From: Desulfosporosinus sp.
Lineage (GTDB): Bacteria; Bacillota; Desulfitobacteriia; Desulfitobacteriales; Desulfitobacteriaceae
Reading direction: 5' to 3'
Assembly (NCBI GenBank): GCA_016278585.1
Contig: JADQBO010000099.1
Span: forward strand, 1 to 6,490
Length of the DNA: 6,490 nt
Shown: one piece after another, positions 5,301 through 6,490 of the stretch
How the letters are laid out: each line of letters begins with the position of its first letter
Numbering within the stretch: the first letter of the stretch is position 1
The notes under the pieces: model-generated
What the model was told of the DNA's origin: nothing
The model's database searches: none
Seen by the model: only the letters and a program-made list of their open reading frames with translations
Translations under genes and position numbers: made by a program

Positions 5301-6482
5301 TTATTCGCTTGACAGTGATTTCTCAATAGCATCATTATCTAAACTATTTCGGAAATTAGTAGCTGCAGTCATATAAGCATTAATATTCTGCTGCAAGGTA
5401 TTCTGGTCATTTAAAAGTGAGTTTTGAAGTGCAATCATTTCAAGGCTGCTCGATTTTCCAACCTCAATATTCTTTTGCATAACCTTGATATTGATCTGAT
5501 CTGCTTCCACAGTCAATCTATCTGCCTCAATTGTATTTTCTAACGTTTTTAAACCGTTATAGTCTTTTCTAAAATCCACTTCCAGGGTAACCGGTAAATT
5601 TGCGAGGGTTGCTTTTTTATCCTCAATACTCAACTGTACTTGGTCTGCCAGTATATTAGAATAGTAAAATTCTATATCATACTGAATCTGAGTAATTTCA
5701 ATATCCCGCTTGTACTTTGTGTTATCATAGTGATTTTCAATGGCCTTAGCAATTTTACTATCGATATCTGAGTCATCAAATTTAGTATACTGGGTTGGAC
5801 TTGAGGTAAGAACAACTTTTCTATTGATATCAAGTCCAAGATCTTGTTTAAGTGTAATCATTGAACTATTGATACTGTTCAAAACCCCTTTTCTAGCTGC
5901 TTCCAGCATGCTTTTCTGGGCTTTATAGGTATGTATTTTTGATGGAACCTCTAAACCGAGATCAATCTGGAGGTTAACCTGATTAATCACTGTATCCAAA
6001 TTAGCTAGCTGGGTCTTTAAATTATCCGATTGCTGCTGAAGGGTCAAAATACTTTCGTATTGATTCGTTATTTGGGCCTTGAGAGCTTTTAATTGATTAT
6101 CTTTATTATATTTGGCATTGTCTAAGGTCCATTGCGCACGTTTATGGTTTAGATCTCGTTCTTTCTTAGACTCTTCATCAACAACCGGTATATTCGCATT
6201 ATGCCTTGCCAAGGCTTGTTGATTTTGTTTGTCTAAGATAAGTAGTTTGCTGTCCGTTAATTTAAGAGAACTATTGCCCGTTTCCATTAACTCCAAGGCA
6301 TCCTCAAGTGAGAGATCTAAAGGAGAATTATCTACAGGTGGGGTAACTGGTTCAACCGTACTCGTTGAAGGAGTCTCAGAATTTGGTTGAGTCACACTAT
6401 CTAAGGCCAAGGTACTGTGCGTTGACAAAAACATTGTAGCGGACAGAAGTAATGCAAAAAACGTTAATTGCTTTCTTTTCAA
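5301..6482 (-). CDS. TolC-like outer membrane efflux protein (OEP) family, start at or beyond window edge
   Basis: 393 residues are visible from a TTG at 6482. The protein has a basic N-terminus and hydrophobic core (about 6-19) with a short-side-chain c-region (about 20-28), a Sec signal, so it is exported. A Ser/Thr/Pro-rich linker (about 29-54) leads into the OEP entry motif (PLDLSLEDALELMETGNSSLKL, split around 54-75) and long helical coiled coil rich in Q, N, L and K. The two-repeat TolC architecture shows at the helix turns LGLEVPSKIHTYKAQKSML (175-193) and VGKSSSLEMIALQNSLL (341-357), with the second repeat opening near 238. It is somewhat shorter than proteobacterial TolC (about 420-490). 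TolC proteins form export ducts with RND or ABC pumps and adaptors; in a single-membrane host the role is unclear. The 8 bases upstream of the TTG (TGTCTAAC) hold no ribosome binding site and the frame stays open, so the true start may be a codon cut by the edge (for example NTG-TCT-AAC-TTG). Family call fairly firm, function uncertain. Confidence 0.82.
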   Translation of the reverse strand: MKRKQLTFFALLLSATMFLSTHSTLALDSVTQPNSETPSTSTVEPVTPPVDNSPLDLSLEDALELMETGNSSLKLTDSKLLILDKQNQQALARHNANIPVVDEESKKERDLNHKRAQWTLDNAKYNKDNQLKALKAQITNQYESILTLQQQSDNLKTQLANLDTVINQVNLQIDLGLEVPSKIHTYKAQKSMLEAARKGVLNSINSSMITLKQDLGLDINRKVVLTSSPTQYTKFDDSDIDSKIAKAIENHYDNTKYKRDIEITQIQYDIEFYYSNILADQVQLSIEDKKATLANLPVTLEVDFRKDYNGLKTLENTIEADRLTVEADQINIKVMQKNIEVGKSSSLEMIALQNSLLNDQNTLQQNINAYMTAATNFRNSLDNDAIEKSLSSE

Positions 6483-6490
6483 GTTAGACA

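Noticed and set aside
1..6490. Search for CRISPR arrays, insertion sequences, tRNA genes or defence systems
   Set aside because: No regularly spaced repeats, transposase motifs, cloverleaf or defence-gene signatures are visible on either strand.

Overview
The window looks like chromosomal DNA from a mid-GC, endospore-former-type Clostridia (Desulfitobacterium/Desulfosporosinus-like Firmicutes). This is an inference from strong AGGAG-type ribosome binding sites, TTG starts, a CshA-type helicase with an arginine/glycine tail, a DUF948-like protein, and an RND adaptor and TolC-like protein in an otherwise Gram-positive-looking gene set. No marker gene proves the taxon. Every convincing gene is on the minus strand, so the biological order runs from high to low coordinates.

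In transcription order there are five genes. (1) About 6482-5301 is a TolC/outer-membrane-efflux-family coiled-coil protein whose start lies at or beyond the window edge; a perfect 10-bp hairpin sits downstream at 5158-5181. (2) About 5101-4917 holds an extended -10 promoter embedded in repeated AACTAT elements, followed by a leader of about 170 nt with a nested hairpin and three copies of a 13-14-nt repeat. (3) 4907-3417 is a complete DEAD-box RNA helicase, closed by an intrinsic terminator at 3330-3370. (4) 3226-1568 is an exported, membrane-anchored S41 (C-terminal processing) protease with an intact Ser/Lys dyad and an extra C-terminal Ig-like region. It is followed after 24 nt by (5) 1543-1193, a small membrane-anchored DUF948-like protein. 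These two form an operon ending at the terminator at 1141-1189. (6) 1025 to the window start is the first 341 residues of a lipoprotein RND/HlyD-type efflux adaptor, with its own promoter and a TetR-like palindrome just after the -10 box.

Functionally the window mixes RNA metabolism (helicase), envelope proteolysis (S41 protease and DUF948 partner) and two components of a tripartite-type efflux system (adaptor and TolC-like protein). The efflux components lie about 4.3 kb apart and are not co-transcribed as far as can be seen. The inner-membrane pump would be expected beyond the left edge. I see no mobile element, CRISPR array, tRNA or rRNA. The least ordinary parts are regulatory: the repeat-rich helicase promoter and leader, and the operator-like palindrome of the adaptor gene.
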